Shown: piece after piece, positions 7,399-19,730 of the stretch
Numbering within the stretch: position 1 is the first letter of the stretch
Layout of the letters: every line of letters begins with the position of its first letter
From: Pseudonocardia endophytica
GTDB lineage: Bacteria; Actinomycetota; Actinomycetes; Mycobacteriales; Pseudonocardiaceae
Length of the DNA: 64,000 bases
Reading direction: 5' to 3'
NCBI RefSeq assembly: GCF_004339565.1
Contig: NZ_SMFZ01000002.1
Coordinates: 496,001 to 560,000 of the forward strand
Program-made: the position numbers and the translations under genes
The notes under the pieces: model-generated
Databases searched by the model: none
The model's input: the letters and a program-made list of their open reading frames with translations, nothing else
Told to the model about the DNA's origin: nothing

Positions 7399-9051
7399 CT
7401 ACCGGTCGCGGAGCTCCCTGCGCAGCACCTTGCCCGTCACCGTCTTCGGCACCTCGTCCAGGATCTCCACCTGGCGCGGGTACTTGTAGGCGGCCATCCG
7501 CTCCTTCGTGAACGCGATCAGCTCGTCCGGGTCCACCGTCGTGCCGGACTTCAGCGAGACGAACGCCTTCACCGTCTCTCCCCGGTACTCGTCGGGGACG
7601 CCGACGACGGCGGCCTCCCGCACCGCCTCGTGCTCGTAGAGGATGTCCTCCACCTCGCGCGGCCAGACCTTGTACCCGCCCGCGTTGATCTGGTCCTTCT
7701 TGCGGTCGACGATGTAGAACCAGCCGCGGTCGTCCATGTAGCCGACGTCGCCGGTGTGCAGCGACCCGCCCGGCAGCGCGTTCGCCGTCTCCTCGGCCTT
7801 GTTCCAGTAGCCCTTCACGACCTGCGGCCCGGTCGTCACGATCTCGCCGACCTCGCCCGCCGGGAGCTCCTTGCCGTCGTCGTCGAGTATCTGGACGACC
7901 GTGTTGAAGATCGGGACGCCGACCGAGAGCGCACCGGACGCCTCGTCGACGGGCGCGTCGCCGCCCGGTGGCACGCCGTGGCTCGGCGAGGTGGTCTCGG
8001 TCAGCCCGTAGATGTTGTGGATGTAGCGGCCGAACGTGGACTGGAACGCCTTCACCGTCGACGGCGGGATGGGCGCGCCACCCGACCAGATCTTGGTCAG
8101 CGACTCGCACGAGCCCTCGGAGGCGTTCGGCGCGTTCATCAGCGCGATGAACACGGTGATCGCGCCGACGGTGAACGTCGGGCGGTGCCGCTCGATGATC
8201 TCGATCGCCGCCGACGGCTCGAACCGGTGGAACAGCACCAGCGGGGCGCCGGTGCACAGCGACAGCGTGATGTGCGCGATCAGCCCGGTGATGTGGAACA
8301 GCGGTGCGACGCCGAGGACCACGTCGTCGGAGGAGACGTGACACCACTCGCGGTAGGCGAACGAGTTGAAGGTGACGTTCCCGTGCGTGTTCATCGCGCC
8401 CTTGGGCGGCCCGGTGGTGCCCGAGGTGTAGGTCAGGAACGCGATGTCGTCGCGGGTGTAGGACACGGCAGGCGGCTTCTGCCCGCGGTGCTCCTCGCAG
8501 AACGCGGCCAGGTCGGTCGTGCCCTCGCCCCTGATCCGCTCCTGGTTCGGGAACAGGCGCGGGTCGTTGCCGGTCTGGAACTCCAGCTCCGAGCAGGTGA
8601 ACACGCGCGTCACGGCGGTGCCGCCGACCACGGACGCGGCCACGTCACGGTAGAGCGTCTCCAGGCAGACCAGCACCGACGCGCCGGAGTCGGTGAGCAG
8701 CTCGTTCAGCTCCCGCTCGCGGTTCATCGGGTTGATCGAGACGGCGATCCCGCCAGCCTTCCAGATGCCGACCATGCCGATCACGAACCACGGCACGTTC
8801 TGCAGGTACATCGCGACCCGGTCACCGGACGACAGCCCGTCCGCCAACAGTCCGGACGCGAACGCGTCGGACAGCTCGTCGAGCTCCCGCCAGGTGATCG
8901 CGGAGTCCACGTAGCGGATCGCGTCGCCGTCCGGGTTCGCGGCGATCGTGGCCGCGACCATGGCGAGCGCGTCGTCGGTGTCCGGGGTGATGTCGTGCGG
9001 CAGGTCGTCGTCGTAGCGAGGCAGCCACGGACGGTCCGCGTAGCCGGCCAT
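7399..9051 (-). CDS. Long-chain fatty acid--CoA ligase (AMP-binding enzyme)
   Basis: Adenylate-forming enzyme of 550 residues, predicted to activate a fatty or other carboxylic acid with ATP and load it on CoA. All ANL-family motifs are present: P-loop YTSGTTGPPKGA, GLTETTS near the middle, TGDVGYMDDRGW with FYIVDRKKD, the hinge, and catalytic Lys in PKTVTGKVLRREL close to the end. The ATG at 9051 is preferred because it overlaps the stop of a 19-codon ORF (TGATG) and begins a normal N-terminus (MAGYADRPWLP); an in-frame GTG/ATG further out would overlap that ORF. Substrate is not determinable; the nearby mce lipid importer is suggestive only. Confidence 0.93.
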   Translation of the reverse strand: MAGYADRPWLPRYDDDLPHDITPDTDDALAMVAATIAANPDGDAIRYVDSAITWRELDELSDAFASGLLADGLSSGDRVAMYLQNVPWFVIGMVGIWKAGGIAVSINPMNRERELNELLTDSGASVLVCLETLYRDVAASVVGGTAVTRVFTCSELEFQTGNDPRLFPNQERIRGEGTTDLAAFCEEHRGQKPPAVSYTRDDIAFLTYTSGTTGPPKGAMNTHGNVTFNSFAYREWCHVSSDDVVLGVAPLFHITGLIAHITLSLCTGAPLVLFHRFEPSAAIEIIERHRPTFTVGAITVFIALMNAPNASEGSCESLTKIWSGGAPIPPSTVKAFQSTFGRYIHNIYGLTETTSPSHGVPPGGDAPVDEASGALSVGVPIFNTVVQILDDDGKELPAGEVGEIVTTGPQVVKGYWNKAEETANALPGGSLHTGDVGYMDDRGWFYIVDRKKDQINAGGYKVWPREVEDILYEHEAVREAAVVGVPDEYRGETVKAFVSLKSGTTVDPDELIAFTKERMAAYKYPRQVEILDEVPKTVTGKVLRRELRDR

Positions 9052-9110
9052 CAGCGGATCACGATCGGGTTCACGGGGCCACCCTTGGTGGCACCTGCTG
9101 CGTCGGACAT
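9051..9110 (-). CDS. 19-residue micro-ORF coupled to the acyl-CoA ligase gene
   Basis: On the minus strand an ATG at 9110 is preceded by AAGGAG at good spacing and opens a 19-codon frame (MSDAAGATKGGPVNPIVIR) whose TGA overlaps the ligase ATG as TGATG. The ligase itself lacks a Shine-Dalgarno site, so translation of the short frame may be needed to start the ligase. The peptide is Gly/Ala-rich at first and ends in NPIVIR. I do not recognise it; it could be a coupling leader, or a small protein bound to the enzyme. Confidence 0.55.
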   Translation of the reverse strand: MSDAAGATKGGPVNPIVIR

Positions 9111-9171
9111 GTACGACTCCTTGATCCGCGACGGTGTGGATCGGCGACCCGATCGTTGTTGCGGCCGTCAC

Positions 9172-9679
9172 GGGGTGTCAAGGACGGGCGTGGGGTCCGT
9201 ACGCGGGTAGGCTCGGTGCTCGTCGACGGGCGGGCGCACGGTCGGTGAGGGACGCCACGCCCGGAGCGCGAGCGAAATTTCCGCCGGTCGTCCCGCTGGG
9301 ATAACCACTTATCGACGCGTAGAGGCTTGACTCGGTGCGTCAGGCAGGTCACTCTTAGGTCTCGATGGTTGCCTTGATGGTGGAATCGGCGACCTGTCTC
9401 GACAGCTGCGTTCTGAGCAGCTAGACTTCTTCTTTGCGCTGCCTGCGTCCAGGTCGCGCGTGCACACCACGAATCCCGCCGGCTGATCCGGCCGCCTGAG
9501 CGTCGTCGTGGGTGGTGCACGCGGGATCTCGTCGTGGGCCGCGCACGACAACAGACGGCGTGCTCGTGGCCCGGCGTTGCCGTCCGATCCGGGGTGCCAG
9601 GACCTCGTGATCGGGGAGACGGTAGCGCTCGGTCCAGGCGTACGCCAGACGAGAAGCGCAGTTCTCGGAAGGACGCATC
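9172..9679. other. 508-bp upstream region of rpoB
   Basis: No gene is supported here. The region separates the divergent acyl-CoA ligase operon and rpoB. It holds the rpoB promoter at 9399-9427 and a roughly 245-base untranslated leader. A second possible -35 (TTGACT, 9327-9332) has only a weak -10 partner (CACTCT, 9350-9355). Confidence 0.6.
9399..9427 (+). promoter_or_regulatory. rpoB promoter, -35 TCGACA and -10 TAGACT
   Basis: TCGACA and TAGACT are separated by 17 bases. The bases just after the -10 (TCTTCTTTGCGCTGCCTG) match the start region I associate with actinobacterial rpoBC transcripts. A leader of about 245 bases follows before rpoB. Confidence 0.8.
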
Positions 9680-12600
9680 TTGGCTGTCTCCCGCGCCGCC
9701 GCGACCACCTCGACCGTTCCCGCTTCGGCGAACCCGAACTACCCCGGTGCACCGACCCGCGTCAGCTTCGCGAAGATCGCGGAGCCGCTGGAGGTCCCGG
9801 ATCTCCTGGACCTGCAGATCCAGTCCTACGAGTGGCTCGTCGGCAGCGAGGCCTGGTTCCAGCGCCGCATCGACGCCGGCGACGAGCTCCCGGTCAGCGG
9901 TCTCGAGGAGATCCTCACCGAGATCTCGCCGATCGAGGACTTCTCCGGCTCCATGTCGCTGTCGTTCTCCGACCCGCGCTTCGACGAGGTCAAGGCCTCC
10001 GTCGAGGAGTGCCGGGACAAGGACATGACGTACGGCGCCCCGCTGTTCGTCACGGCGGAGTTCACGAACAACACCACCGGCGAGATCAAGTCCCAGACGG
10101 TCTTCATGGGCGAGTTCCCGGTGATGACCGACAAGGGCACGTTCATCATCAACGGCACCGAGCGCGTCGTCGTGTCGCAGCTCGTGCGCTCGCCCGGTGT
10201 CTACTTCGACCACGCGATCGACAAGACGACCGAGAAGGACGTCTACTCGGTCAAGATCATCCCGAGCCGCGGCGCGTGGCTCGAGTTCGACGTGGACAAG
10301 CGCGACACCGTCGGCGTCCGGATCGACCGCAAGCGCCGCCAGCCGGTCACCGTGCTGCTGAAGGCGCTCGGCTGGACGAACGAGCAGATCGCGGAGCGGT
10401 TCGGTTTCTCCGAGACGGTCATGACGACCCTCGAGAAGGACCACACCGCAGGCCAGGACGAGGCGCTGCTCGACATCTACCGCAAGCTCCGCCCCGGCGA
10501 GCCGCCGACCCGCGAGAGCGCGCAGGCCCTCCTGGAGAACCTGTTCTTCAAGGACAAGCGCTACGACATGGCGAAGGTCGGGCGCTACAAGGCCAACAAG
10601 AAGCTCGGCCTCGGCGTGGACAACTCGGTCGGCACGCTGACCGAGGAGGACATCGCCACCACCATCGAGTACCTGGTCCGCCTGCACGCCGGCGAGACCG
10701 AGATGACCTCGACGGACGGTTCCGAGATCCCGGTCGAGACCGACGACATCGACCACTTCGGCAACCGGCGCCTGCGCACCGTCGGCGAGCTGATCCAGAA
10801 CCAGGTCCGGGTCGGTCTGTCCCGCACCGAGCGGGTCGTCCGCGAGCGGATGACCACGCAGGACGTCGAGGCGATCACCCCGCAGACCCTGATCAACACC
10901 CGGCCGATCACGGCCGCGATCCGGGAGTTCTTCGGCACCTCGCAGCTGTCCCAGTTCATGGACCAGCACAACCCGCTGGCCGGGCTGACGCACAAGCGCC
11001 GCCTGTCCGCGCTCGGCCCGGGCGGTCTGTCCCGGGAGCGCGCGGGCATGGAGGTCCGCGACGTGCACCCGTCGCACTACGGTCGGATGTGCCCGATCGA
11101 GACGCCGGAGGGCCCGAACATCGGCCTGATCGGCTCGCTCTCGAGCTTCGCGCGGGTGAACCCGTTCGGCTTCATCGAGACGCCGTACCGCAAGGTCACC
11201 GACGGTGTGGTCACCGAGCAGATCGACTACCTGACCGCCGACGAGGAGGACCGGTACGTCGTCGCGCAGGCGAACGCGCCGCTGAACGCCGACGGCTCCT
11301 TCCAGGAGGACCGCGTCCTGGTCCGCCGGAAGGGCGGCGAGGTCGACCTGATCACGCCGCAGGGCGTCGAGTACATCGACGTCTCGCCGCGCCAGATGGT
11401 GTCGGTCGCGACGGCGCTGATCCCGTTCCTCGAGCACGACGACGCGAACCGCGCGCTGATGGGCGCGAACATGCAGCGCCAGTCGGTGCCGCTGCTGCGC
11501 AGCGAGTCGCCGCTGGTCGGCACGGGCATGGAGCTGCGCGCCGCCGTCGACGCCGGTGACGTCGTGGTGGCCGAGCAGGCTGGTGTGGTCGAGGAGCTGT
11601 GCGCCGACTACATCACGGTGATGGACGACGAGGGGCAGCGTCAGACCTACCGTCTGAACAAGTTCCGCCGGTCCAACCAGGGCACCTGCAACAACCAGAA
11701 GCCGATCGTCGACGAGGGCGACCGGGTCGAGGTGGGCCAGGTGCTCGCCGACGGGCCGTGCACCGAGGACGGCGAGATGGCCCTCGGCAAGAACCTGCTC
11801 GTGGCGATCATGCCGTGGGAGGGCCACAACTACGAGGACGCGATCATCCTCTCGCAGCGCCTGGTGCAGGACGACGTGCTGACGTCGATCCACATCGAGG
11901 AGCACGAGATCGACGCCCGGGACACCAAGCTGGGCGCCGAGGAGATCACCCGGGACATCCCGAACGTCTCCGAGGACGTGCTGGCCGACCTGGACGAGCG
12001 CGGCATCATCCGGATCGGCGCCGAGGTCCAGCCCGGCGACATCCTGGTCGGCAAGGTGACGCCGAAGGGCGAGACCGAGCTGACGCCGGAGGAGCGGCTG
12101 CTGCGCGCGATCTTCGGTGAGAAGGCGCGCGAGGTCCGCGACACGTCGCTCAAGGTCCCGCACGGCGAGAACGGCAAGGTCATCGGCATCCGGGTCTTCT
12201 CCCGGGACGACGAGGACGAGCTGGCTCCCGGCGTGAACGAGCTGGTCCGGGTGTACGTGGCGCAGAAGCGCAAGATCTCCGACGGTGACAAGCTCGCCGG
12301 CCGGCACGGCAACAAGGGCGTCATCGGCAAGATCCTCCCCGCGGAGGACATGCCGTTCCTCGAGGACGGCACGCCGATCGACATCATCCTGAACACGCAC
12401 GGTGTGCCGCGACGGATGAACATCGGCCAGATCCTGGAGACCCACCTCGGGTGGATCGCCAAGTCCGGCTGGGAGATCGAGGGCGAGCCCGAGTGGGCGG
12501 CCAAGATGCCGGAGGAGCTCTACTCGGTGCCGTCGGACACGAAGACGGCCACGCCGGTCTTCGACGGTGCCCGGCAGAACGAGATCACCGGGCTGCTGGC

Positions 12601-13180
12601 GTCGACCCGCCCGAACCGCGACGGCGACCGGATGGTCGGCCCGGACGGCAAGGCGAACCTGTTGGACGGCCGCTCCGGCGAGCCGTACCCGTTCCCGGTC
12701 GCGGTCGGCTACATGTACATCCTGAAGCTGGCCCACCTGGTCGACGACAAGATCCACGCCCGGTCCACCGGCCCGTACTCGATGATCACCCAGCAGCCGC
12801 TGGGCGGTAAGGCGCAGTTCGGTGGCCAGCGCTTCGGTGAGATGGAGTGCTGGGCGATGCAGGCCTACGGCGCGGCGTACACGCTGCAGGAGCTGCTGAC
12901 GATCAAGTCCGACGACGTCGTGGGCCGCGTGAAGGTCTACGAGGCGATCGTCAAGGGCGAGAACATCCCGGAGCCGGGGATCCCCGAGTCGTTCAAGGTG
13001 CTGCTGAAGGAGCTTCAGTCGCTCTGCCTGAACGTCGAGGTGCTCTCCAGCGACGGTGCGGCGATCGAGATGCGCGACTCCGACGACGAGGACCTCGAGC
13101 GGGCCGCGGCGAACCTGGGCATCAACCTGTCCAGCCGCCCCGGCGCCGAGTCGATGACCGTCGACGACGTCGTCAACTGA
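9680..13180 (+). CDS. rpoB: DNA-directed RNA polymerase subunit beta
   Basis: Core RNA polymerase beta subunit, 1166 residues, full length for an actinobacterium. Translation starts at TTG (9680) after GAAGGA, the rare start common for actinobacterial rpoB; it gives the normal N-terminus. The rifampicin region (about residues 417-450) reads FFGTSQLSQFMDQHNPLAGL then THKRRLSALGPGGLSRERAG: the key Asp516, His526 and Ser531 (E. coli numbering) are the sensitive forms, while positions 518 and 522 are His and Ala. The C-terminal clamp motifs (GGKAQFGGQRFGEMECWA, AYTLQELLT) are present. rpoC follows after 52 bases. Confidence 0.99.
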   Translation: MAVSRAAATTSTVPASANPNYPGAPTRVSFAKIAEPLEVPDLLDLQIQSYEWLVGSEAWFQRRIDAGDELPVSGLEEILTEISPIEDFSGSMSLSFSDPRFDEVKASVEECRDKDMTYGAPLFVTAEFTNNTTGEIKSQTVFMGEFPVMTDKGTFIINGTERVVVSQLVRSPGVYFDHAIDKTTEKDVYSVKIIPSRGAWLEFDVDKRDTVGVRIDRKRRQPVTVLLKALGWTNEQIAERFGFSETVMTTLEKDHTAGQDEALLDIYRKLRPGEPPTRESAQALLENLFFKDKRYDMAKVGRYKANKKLGLGVDNSVGTLTEEDIATTIEYLVRLHAGETEMTSTDGSEIPVETDDIDHFGNRRLRTVGELIQNQVRVGLSRTERVVRERMTTQDVEAITPQTLINTRPITAAIREFFGTSQLSQFMDQHNPLAGLTHKRRLSALGPGGLSRERAGMEVRDVHPSHYGRMCPIETPEGPNIGLIGSLSSFARVNPFGFIETPYRKVTDGVVTEQIDYLTADEEDRYVVAQANAPLNADGSFQEDRVLVRRKGGEVDLITPQGVEYIDVSPRQMVSVATALIPFLEHDDANRALMGANMQRQSVPLLRSESPLVGTGMELRAAVDAGDVVVAEQAGVVEELCADYITVMDDEGQRQTYRLNKFRRSNQGTCNNQKPIVDEGDRVEVGQVLADGPCTEDGEMALGKNLLVAIMPWEGHNYEDAIILSQRLVQDDVLTSIHIEEHEIDARDTKLGAEEITRDIPNVSEDVLADLDERGIIRIGAEVQPGDILVGKVTPKGETELTPEERLLRAIFGEKAREVRDTSLKVPHGENGKVIGIRVFSRDDEDELAPGVNELVRVYVAQKRKISDGDKLAGRHGNKGVIGKILPAEDMPFLEDGTPIDIILNTHGVPRRMNIGQILETHLGWIAKSGWEIEGEPEWAAKMPEELYSVPSDTKTATPVFDGARQNEITGLLASTRPNRDGDRMVGPDGKANLLDGRSGEPYPFPVAVGYMYILKLAHLVDDKIHARSTGPYSMITQQPLGGKAQFGGQRFGEMECWAMQAYGAAYTLQELLTIKSDDVVGRVKVYEAIVKGENIPEPGIPESFKVLLKELQSLCLNVEVLSSDGAAIEMRDSDDEDLERAAANLGINLSSRPGAESMTVDDVVN

Positions 13181-13232
13181 TACGAGTCCGCCTCCTTCCG
13201 CCTTCTAGCTAACGAAGAAACAGAGGACATAC

Positions 13233-17135
<3,903 letters not shown>

Positions 17136-17145
17136 GGTAGGCGCA

Positions 17146-17240
17146 CCGGCCCGCCCCTGCGACGGCAGGGGCCGGGCCGACCGAAGGGTCCCGAACGGGG
17201 CCGGACACCTCTCTCCCGTGGAGGTGCCCGGCCCCGTTCG
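17146..17240 (+). terminator. Double hairpin terminator after rpoC
   Basis: Two GC-rich inverted repeats follow the rpoC stop: one built on CCGGCCC...GGGCCGG near 17146-17178, and a second, near-perfect one at 17192-17240 (arm begins CGAACGGGGCCGG, loop about 9 bases). Neither has a T-run. Confidence 0.75.
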
Positions 17241-17252
17241 CGTTTCGAATCC

Positions 17253-17314
17253 CGCCGAGATGCGGTTCAGCGGGCTTCGATGATCGTCGCGGCCCGCTCA
17301 GCCGCATCTCGGCG
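17253..17314. repeat. 62-bp palindromic repeat, family A copy 1
   Basis: A 62-bp dyad element with perfect 13-base outer arms (CGCCGAGATGCGG / CCGCATCTCGGCG), a further imperfect inner stem and a central GATC. The other copies are in the 18272-18828 array and at 61416-61477, all the same length. This copy encodes the last 15 codons and the stop of the DUF559 gene on the minus strand and lies 12 bases past the rpoC terminator. Confidence 0.9.
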
Positions 17315-18187
17315 CGGATGTGATCGCTCGAGCGCGCCGCGGACCTCGGCGACGATCCGGCCCGGCGCATTCCGCATGTCGTCGGACGTGTAGCGCAGCA
17401 CCCGCCAGCCCGCAGCGACGAGCCGTGTGTGGCGCCGTGCGTCCGCCCGGGCCGCCTCGGGTGTGGCGAAGTGGTCGCCGCCGTCGTACTCGACGCCGAG
17501 CCGTTGCTCGGGATAGGCGAGGTCGAGCCAGAGGATGCGCCTGCGGTCGTCGACGACGGGGTGCTGGGCCACCGGCCGCGGGAGCCCACCCCGGACGAGG
17601 ATCAGGCGGAGCCGGGTCTCCGTCGGTGATCCAGACCGGGCATCGACCCAGGGCAGGGTGTCGATCACCCGGCGGACGCCGCGCAGCCCCGGGCGGCGGA
17701 CGGCGAAGTCGAGCAGCAGCGCAGGGTCGAACTGGCCGCGGGCCAGGGCGTCGACGGCGACGATCGCCTCGGTCGGCGGGAGCAGCCGGGCGAGGTCGAA
17801 CGCGGTGCGCAGGCGGCCGGTGATGCGCACGCCGTCGAGCTCGACGATCTCGTCGGGACGGAGGGTGTCCCGCCGCACGATCACCCCGGCCCGGGACCGG
17901 GCTCCCGACCGCAGGCCCGCCCCGACCACCTCGGCCGGGGCGTGCCACGGCGCGCACGACCGGCCCAGGAGCTCGGCGGACGAGTAGCCGCCGAGCACGG
18001 CACCGGGGCCGGCCCAGTGGTACGCGGCGAGCGATCGCAGCCGGAGGTCCGGTGGTTCACCGGCCGGGGCGTACGTATCGGGTAGCAGCCGGTAGAACCC
18101 GGGGCCTCGCAACCGGTCCGCGGTGACCAGGCCGGCGGCCACCGCGGCCGTCCCGCGGAACACCTCGGGCCACCCGGGAACCGTCAT
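17267..18187 (-). CDS. DUF559-type endonuclease-fold protein with AbiEi-like N-terminus
   Basis: A 306-residue protein. The N-terminal half (about 1-190) has a winged-helix-like start (FRGTAAVAAGLVTADRLRG) and the GGYSSAELLG and RTAFDLARLL segments usual for AbiEi-type antitoxin-like proteins. The C-terminal 110 residues match the DUF559 (Vsr-like, PD-(D/E)XK) layout: SPTETRLRLIL, LDLAYPEQRLGVEYDG and GWRVLRYTSDD, giving candidate catalytic Glu and Asp residues. The ATG at 18187 is chosen because upstream sequence is repeat array. The gene is bracketed by family A palindromes and its last 15 codons lie inside copy 1. Function is unknown; DNA cleavage or repair is inferred from fold. No toxin partner gene is visible. 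Confidence 0.8.
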   Translation of the reverse strand: MTVPGWPEVFRGTAAVAAGLVTADRLRGPGFYRLLPDTYAPAGEPPDLRLRSLAAYHWAGPGAVLGGYSSAELLGRSCAPWHAPAEVVGAGLRSGARSRAGVIVRRDTLRPDEIVELDGVRITGRLRTAFDLARLLPPTEAIVAVDALARGQFDPALLLDFAVRRPGLRGVRRVIDTLPWVDARSGSPTETRLRLILVRGGLPRPVAQHPVVDDRRRILWLDLAYPEQRLGVEYDGGDHFATPEAARADARRHTRLVAAGWRVLRYTSDDMRNAPGRIVAEVRGALERSHPRRDAAERAATIIEAR

Positions 18188-18271
18188 GACCGGGATGGTG
18201 CGGCTCGGCCGCCCGCACCGGACCCGTTCGCCCGCAACCGGTCCCGATCGCGAACCGGCCCGCCGCTCACC

Positions 18272-18828
18272 CGCCGAGATGCGGCTGGGCGGGGTTTGAC
18301 GATCTCCGCGGCCCGCTGGACCGCATCTCGGCGCGGGGCGGGCGCGGGACGGCCCCGGCGCAGACCGCTGGCGGACGTTGGGGCCAACTACCCATCGAGA
18401 TGCGGCTGGGCGGGCCGTGACGATCATCGAGCCCCGCTGGACCGCATTTCGGCGTCGCTCGGGCGCGGGTGGGTCCGGCGCGTGACCGCTGGCGGACCAG
18501 GGCGGCTTAGGCCCACCCGCCGAGATGCGGCTGGGCGGGGTTTGACGATCTCCGCGGCCCGCTGGACCGCATCTCGGTGCGGATTGTGCGCGGACGTGCG
18601 GCGCACGACCGACGATGGCCACCGGCCGGCTCGGGCCACTACCGAGATGCAGCTGAGCGGGCCCTACCGATCTTTACGGCCCCGTGGACTGCATCTCAGC
18701 GAGGATCGGGACGCGGGACGTCCGGCGGGCGACCGACGACGGCCACCGGCCGGCTCAGCCACTACCCGTCGAGATGCGGCTGAGAAGGGCCTGTCGATCT
18801 CCATGGGCCGGTGGACCGCATCTCGGCG
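18272..18828. repeat. Tandem array of five 62-bp palindromes (family A copies 2-6), period about 124 bp
   Basis: Copies lie at 18272-18333, 18393-18454, 18518-18579, 18640-18701 and 18767-18828, each exactly 62 bp with GAGATGC..GCAT(C/T)TC arms and GATC at repeat positions 30-33. Starts are spaced 121, 125, 122 and 127 bp. The 59-65-bp spacers are related to one another (shared GACCGCTGGCGGAC, and GGCCACCGGCCGGCTC in the last two), so a unit of about 124 bp was amplified. Copies 2 and 4 differ at one base. The array fills the gap between the DUF559 gene and the esterase gene; its last copy ends 2 bases before the esterase stop codon. Confidence 0.92.
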
Positions 18829-18830
18829 GG

Positions 18831-19730
18831 TCAGGCGGAGCAGTCGGCGCGGAGGTGGGCGCCGAGCTCATCGAGGGCGCGGTCGGCCTCGCGCAGGGTG
18901 CCCGCCAGGACCGGGAAGGCGTGCCACATGCCGTCGGCACGGTGGTAGGTGACCGTCGTCCCGGCGGTTCCGGCGCGCTCGACGAGACGGTCGGCGTCGT
19001 CGACGAGGACCTCGTCCGACCCGGCCACGACGTGCAGGGGCGGGAGGCCGGTCAGGTCCGCGTCCAGGGGGCACAGTTCGGGGGCCGTCGCACCGGTGGC
19101 GCCGCGGTAGTCGCGGGCCGCCTGCGGGAGCCACGACGGGTCGAGCATCGCGTCGGTGGCGGCGTTGCGGGTGAGCACCGGCGAGACGCAGTCCAGATCC
19201 AGCCACGGGGAGATCAGCCCGACCGAGCCGGGGAGTTCCTCGCCCGCGGCGCGCAGACGCAGGACGAGCGCCATCGCCAGCCCACCGCCGGCGGAATCGC
19301 CCGCCACCGCGATCGAGCGCGCCGGGTGCCCGGCCGCCCGGAGCGCGCGGAACGCCGCCAGCGCGTCGTCGACGGCCGCGGGGTACGGGTGCTCCGGCGC
19401 GAGCCGGTAGTCCAGGGCGTGCACCGGAGTTCCGGTGGCGCGGCTCAGGCCGGCGAGCAGCGCGCGATGTGACGCCGGCGATCCGACGAGGTAGCCGCCG
19501 CCGTGCAGGTACAGCACCCGGTGCGGACCGGGCGCGCCGACGCCGGACACGACCTCGGCCGGGACACCGCCCAGCGAGCCCGAGGCCCTGCGGACGCCGC
19601 GGGGGAGCGGGAGCACGGCACCGGTCACGTCGAGCAGCCGACGCCGCACCGTCACCGGCAGCGTGGGCGACAGCAAGGGCGCGACGACGGCCGAGGTCAG
19701 GAAGCGGTTGGCCGCGAGGGGAAGATGCAC
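18831..19730 (-). CDS. Alpha/beta hydrolase, hormone-sensitive-lipase family esterase
   Basis: A 299-residue carboxylesterase/lipase-like hydrolase. The HSL-family oxyanion motif HGGGYLVGS, the nucleophile elbow GDSAGGGLA, the acid region (GSDEVLVDDADRLVERA) and the final His in GMWHAFP are all visible, so it should be active. The start is uncertain: GTG at 19730 gives the normal N-terminus (VHLPLAANRFLTS) and TACGGT lies 5 bases upstream, compatible with a leaderless message; a longer frame to 19841 begins with unlikely basic sequence. It points away from rpsL, and its stop lies beside the last palindrome of the array. The substrate is unknown. Confidence 0.88.
   Translation of the reverse strand: MHLPLAANRFLTSAVVAPLLSPTLPVTVRRRLLDVTGAVLPLPRGVRRASGSLGGVPAEVVSGVGAPGPHRVLYLHGGGYLVGSPASHRALLAGLSRATGTPVHALDYRLAPEHPYPAAVDDALAAFRALRAAGHPARSIAVAGDSAGGGLAMALVLRLRAAGEELPGSVGLISPWLDLDCVSPVLTRNAATDAMLDPSWLPQAARDYRGATGATAPELCPLDADLTGLPPLHVVAGSDEVLVDDADRLVERAGTAGTTVTYHRADGMWHAFPVLAGTLREADRALDELGAHLRADCSA

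Noticed and set aside
10930..11040. Rifampicin-resistant RpoB as evidence of a rifamycin producer
   Set aside because: Positions 516, 526 and 531 are sensitive-type and Ala522 also occurs in sensitive bacteria; no biosynthetic genes are nearby.
9071..12757. A 1228-codon minus-strand frame opposite rpoB
   Set aside because: Antisense shadow of rpoB, with biased Val/Leu/Asp/Arg composition and no recognisable domain.
17267..18187. Type IV (AbiEi/AbiEii) toxin-antitoxin system
   Set aside because: Only the antitoxin-like protein is present and it is fused to a DUF559 domain; no nucleotidyltransferase toxin gene adjoins it.
18187..18622. N-terminal extension of the DUF559 protein across the palindromes
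   Set aside because: The frame stays open only because the repeats lack stops in that phase; the translation is repetitive and unlike family N-termini.
18272..18828. CRISPR-like repeat/spacer appearance of the palindrome array
   Set aside because: Repeats are 62 bp, fully dyad-symmetric and diverged; spacers are related to each other, not unique; there are no cas genes or leader nearby.
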